Source: Drosophila persimilis (lineage: Eukaryota; Arthropoda; Insecta; Diptera; Drosophilidae). Taken from it: DNA of 64,000 nucleotides. The stretch spans positions 496,001 through 560,000 of the forward strand of contig NW_020825365.1 of the NCBI RefSeq assembly GCF_003286085.1, written 5' to 3'. Positions within the stretch are counted from its first letter, which is position 1, and every line of letters begins with the position of its first letter. The position numbers and the translations under genes are program-made. This document shows positions 62,342 to 64,000 of the stretch, in pieces. The notes below the pieces were generated by a model, which saw nothing but the letters and a program-made list of their open reading frames with translations, was not told where the DNA came from and did not search any database.

Positions 62342-62349
62342 TATAAATA
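62342..62349 (+). promoter_or_regulatory. Candidate TATA box for the 70-residue ORF
   Basis: TATAAATA, 192 bp before the ATG. A second TATA-like stretch (TATATAG) lies at about 62459, 80 bp before the ATG; either could serve. Confidence 0.4.
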
Positions 62350-62540
62350 CTGGACCCACAACCGACTAGAGACACAGAAACGAATCGTGCGCGCCAATGA
62401 ATTAAACAAAGCGGAGAGCGGAGAGCCAGTACAACCCGTCAAACCCAACCCAAAGTCATATATAGAGTTTACTCTATATACCAACTGTGATAGCTGCCAC
62501 AAGGAACAACGCCATCAACTCCATCAATCCATCGGTCAGA

Positions 62541-62753
62541 ATGTCTGCGTCCAATAAATTGCCTCATCTGGTCAGTTCCACTTCTCGCTACATTGCCGGA
62601 CGGAATGCCATGCAAACGGTGTACTGGAGGGCCTCTGCTGGACCCAATCCCCGCATGGTGAAGACCCACAAGAACTTCGAATTCGACCGCAAGCAGCTGG
62701 CCCCGAAAAGTGTAAGGATGCAGAACCACAATCACAGCTTCATCAGCAAGTAG
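62541..62753 (+). CDS. Small protein of unknown function, 70 residues
   Basis: Single-exon ORF from an ATG in a good context (CAGAATG). It starts MSASNKLPHLVSSTSRYIAG and ends MQNHNHSFISK. It is basic, rich in Ser, Asn, His and Arg, with no signal peptide or membrane segment. The reading frame is open upstream only with non-ATG codons. Two TATA-like boxes precede it and an AT-rich tail follows. The composition looks like real coding sequence rather than low-complexity noise, but I recognise no family, so function is unknown. Confidence 0.55.
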   Translation: MSASNKLPHLVSSTSRYIAGRNAMQTVYWRASAGPNPRMVKTHKNFEFDRKQLAPKSVRMQNHNHSFISK

Positions 62754-64000
62754 AGGGAGCTCTTAGTTCCGGCCCTGACATGTTCCTAATGTGTGGACAG
62801 ACGACACACACTTCAAAATATTCATAGAATTTTATTTTTTTTTGTTCATTGTGCACTTAATGTATTTATTGTGTGTAGTATTGTAAAGCGATAAACGCAA
62901 TCGTGAGTGTAGTACTCGTAATTGTAAACTAAGCCGAGCCGGCACGTAGCGTCTCTGGAAGTAGAGCAAAACCCAGAATCGCAGTGCGACGTCTCCCCCA
63001 GAGGCTGGCGGCGCCGCGTGGCTACGACTATTCATGTACCTTGGCATTACAAAAATAACAAAGATTAAATAAAATGCATTATAGCTTGTAGATAATAAAA
63101 CCCCCCACCCCTCACCCCATATGATGTTTTTCTTGGTCAAAGTCTCGGGAGGGGTCGGGTCCGGGGTCGGTCTGTCAGGTGCGTCATCGCGTGACATCAA
63201 TCCATGGTCTGATCGGCAGCAGCAGCTTCTTTTTTGTTTTGTTTATTCATATTAAAATACGGTAATGATCGGGTTTATTCCATTTTTTAAATATTTTATT
63301 TATTTAGTTTTATATTTATTACATACATTGAGTTCTCGTATATGTATATATAATTTATTTGGTTTTTTTTGTGTTTGGTTGCTTTTAAGTTTATTTTTTA
63401 CTTTGTTTTGTTTTTTGTTTTCGTTTTGTATGTAATTATTTTATATACTTTTTCATTTAGGTTTATAATTTCTTTTTAGATATCGTTCGTACTTAAGTTT
63501 TATAGTATTCCTCTCGTCCTTCCATTCAGATTTTAGTTAATATAATTTGCTTGTGGGTGAAATATGTTTACGTTAAATTTTGTTTCGCTTTTCGTTTGGT
63601 TTTCCCTTTTCATTATGCCGTGTTATATTTATCGGGTTGTTCTTTACTTAAAATTACAGCCTTTATAAATAATTATTTTTTTATGCTATTCTTCATTTCA
63701 TTTTTTTTTTTCATTTTCCATTTTTCCGTTTTTTGTTTTTTTCCGAATTTAGATCTCTTATATGTTTTGTTTTGCTTTATACTTTTTACTTCGCTTGCCG
63801 TTGTACTACGTATTCATTTTTCTTTCTTTCGTTATAATTTACTAAATATATAGAGACTTTTTTGTTTTCATTTTCCTTATCTGCATCGTATTTTGATGGA
63901 TTTGAATAATTTGCACACATGTACATATGTATATAATATATATGTATATATATATATTGTTATCTAAATATATATTCCATATAGACTTTATATATATTAT
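62754..64000. other. AT-rich terminal region, probably UTR or intergenic
   Basis: The plus strand is strongly T-rich. On the minus strand AATAAA lies at about 62873-62868, and a short frame at about 63195-63246 ends ...ADQTMD before a stop, which could be the last codons of a minus-strand gene lying mainly beyond the window. This is not established. TATG/TA simple repeats lie near 63,900-63,960. Confidence 0.35.

Noticed and set aside
1-64000. tRNA, rRNA or CRISPR features
   Set aside because: None seen; repeats present are simple tandem arrays or the 184-bp family, without the regular repeat-spacer structure of CRISPR.

Overview
The window is animal nuclear DNA, almost certainly Drosophila. 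Its genes have short introns with GT-AG borders, there is no operon structure, and it carries fly core-promoter motifs (DRE, Motif 1, Motif 6) and many CAG/TTG and short hexamer repeats. A T-box Dorsocross gene, two arginine kinases, an F-box gene and the mosaic protease Tequila lie together here. As I recall, that is the content of cytological region 66F (Muller element D) in D. melanogaster. Intergenic DNA rich in hexamer arrays suggests a species other than D. melanogaster, perhaps of the obscura group; this is inference only.

Layout. 1-14,190 has no gene I can defend; it is dotted with short tandem arrays and is probably Dorsocross cis-regulatory DNA. 14,360-17,291 (+) is a five-exon Dorsocross gene, best matched to Doc1. 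20,044-21,198 (+) is an intronless arginine kinase with a predicted mitochondrial presequence (CG5144-like). It lies tail to tail with the standard arginine kinase Argk (CDS 22,899-21,829, -). An upstream in-frame Argk exon (23,846-23,731) predicts a second isoform with a myristoylation signal. 24.9-43.6 kb is gene-poor. It holds a proline/alanine-rich coding exon (35,081-34,501, -), a possible first coding exon at 30,984 (+), a broken ORF pair near 27.7-28.2 kb, and a 184-bp tandem repeat at 36.2-36.6 kb. 45,535-43,654 (-) is an F-box gene. 47,128-48,235 (+) is COX18, behind a DRE/Motif 6/Motif 1 promoter. 48,826-58,015 (+) is Tequila in 17 exons, about 2606 residues. 58,960-60,273 (+) is a lipocalin-like, probably GPI-anchored protein. 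62,541-62,753 (+) is a 70-residue ORF of unknown function. The last 1.2 kb is AT-rich and looks like 3' UTR or intergenic DNA.

The genes do not form a single pathway. The two arginine kinases are duplicates that probably supply phosphoarginine buffering in different compartments. COX18 acts in mitochondrial complex IV assembly. Tequila and the lipocalin-like protein are secreted or surface proteins. The most informative observations are the paired compartment signals on the two arginine kinases, the block duplication with a near-identical tract inside Tequila, a repressor-type motif at the end of the Dorsocross protein, and the unexplained coding-like fragments between 27 and 39 kb. Exon borders were placed by reading splice sites and phases by eye; no alignment or search was run.
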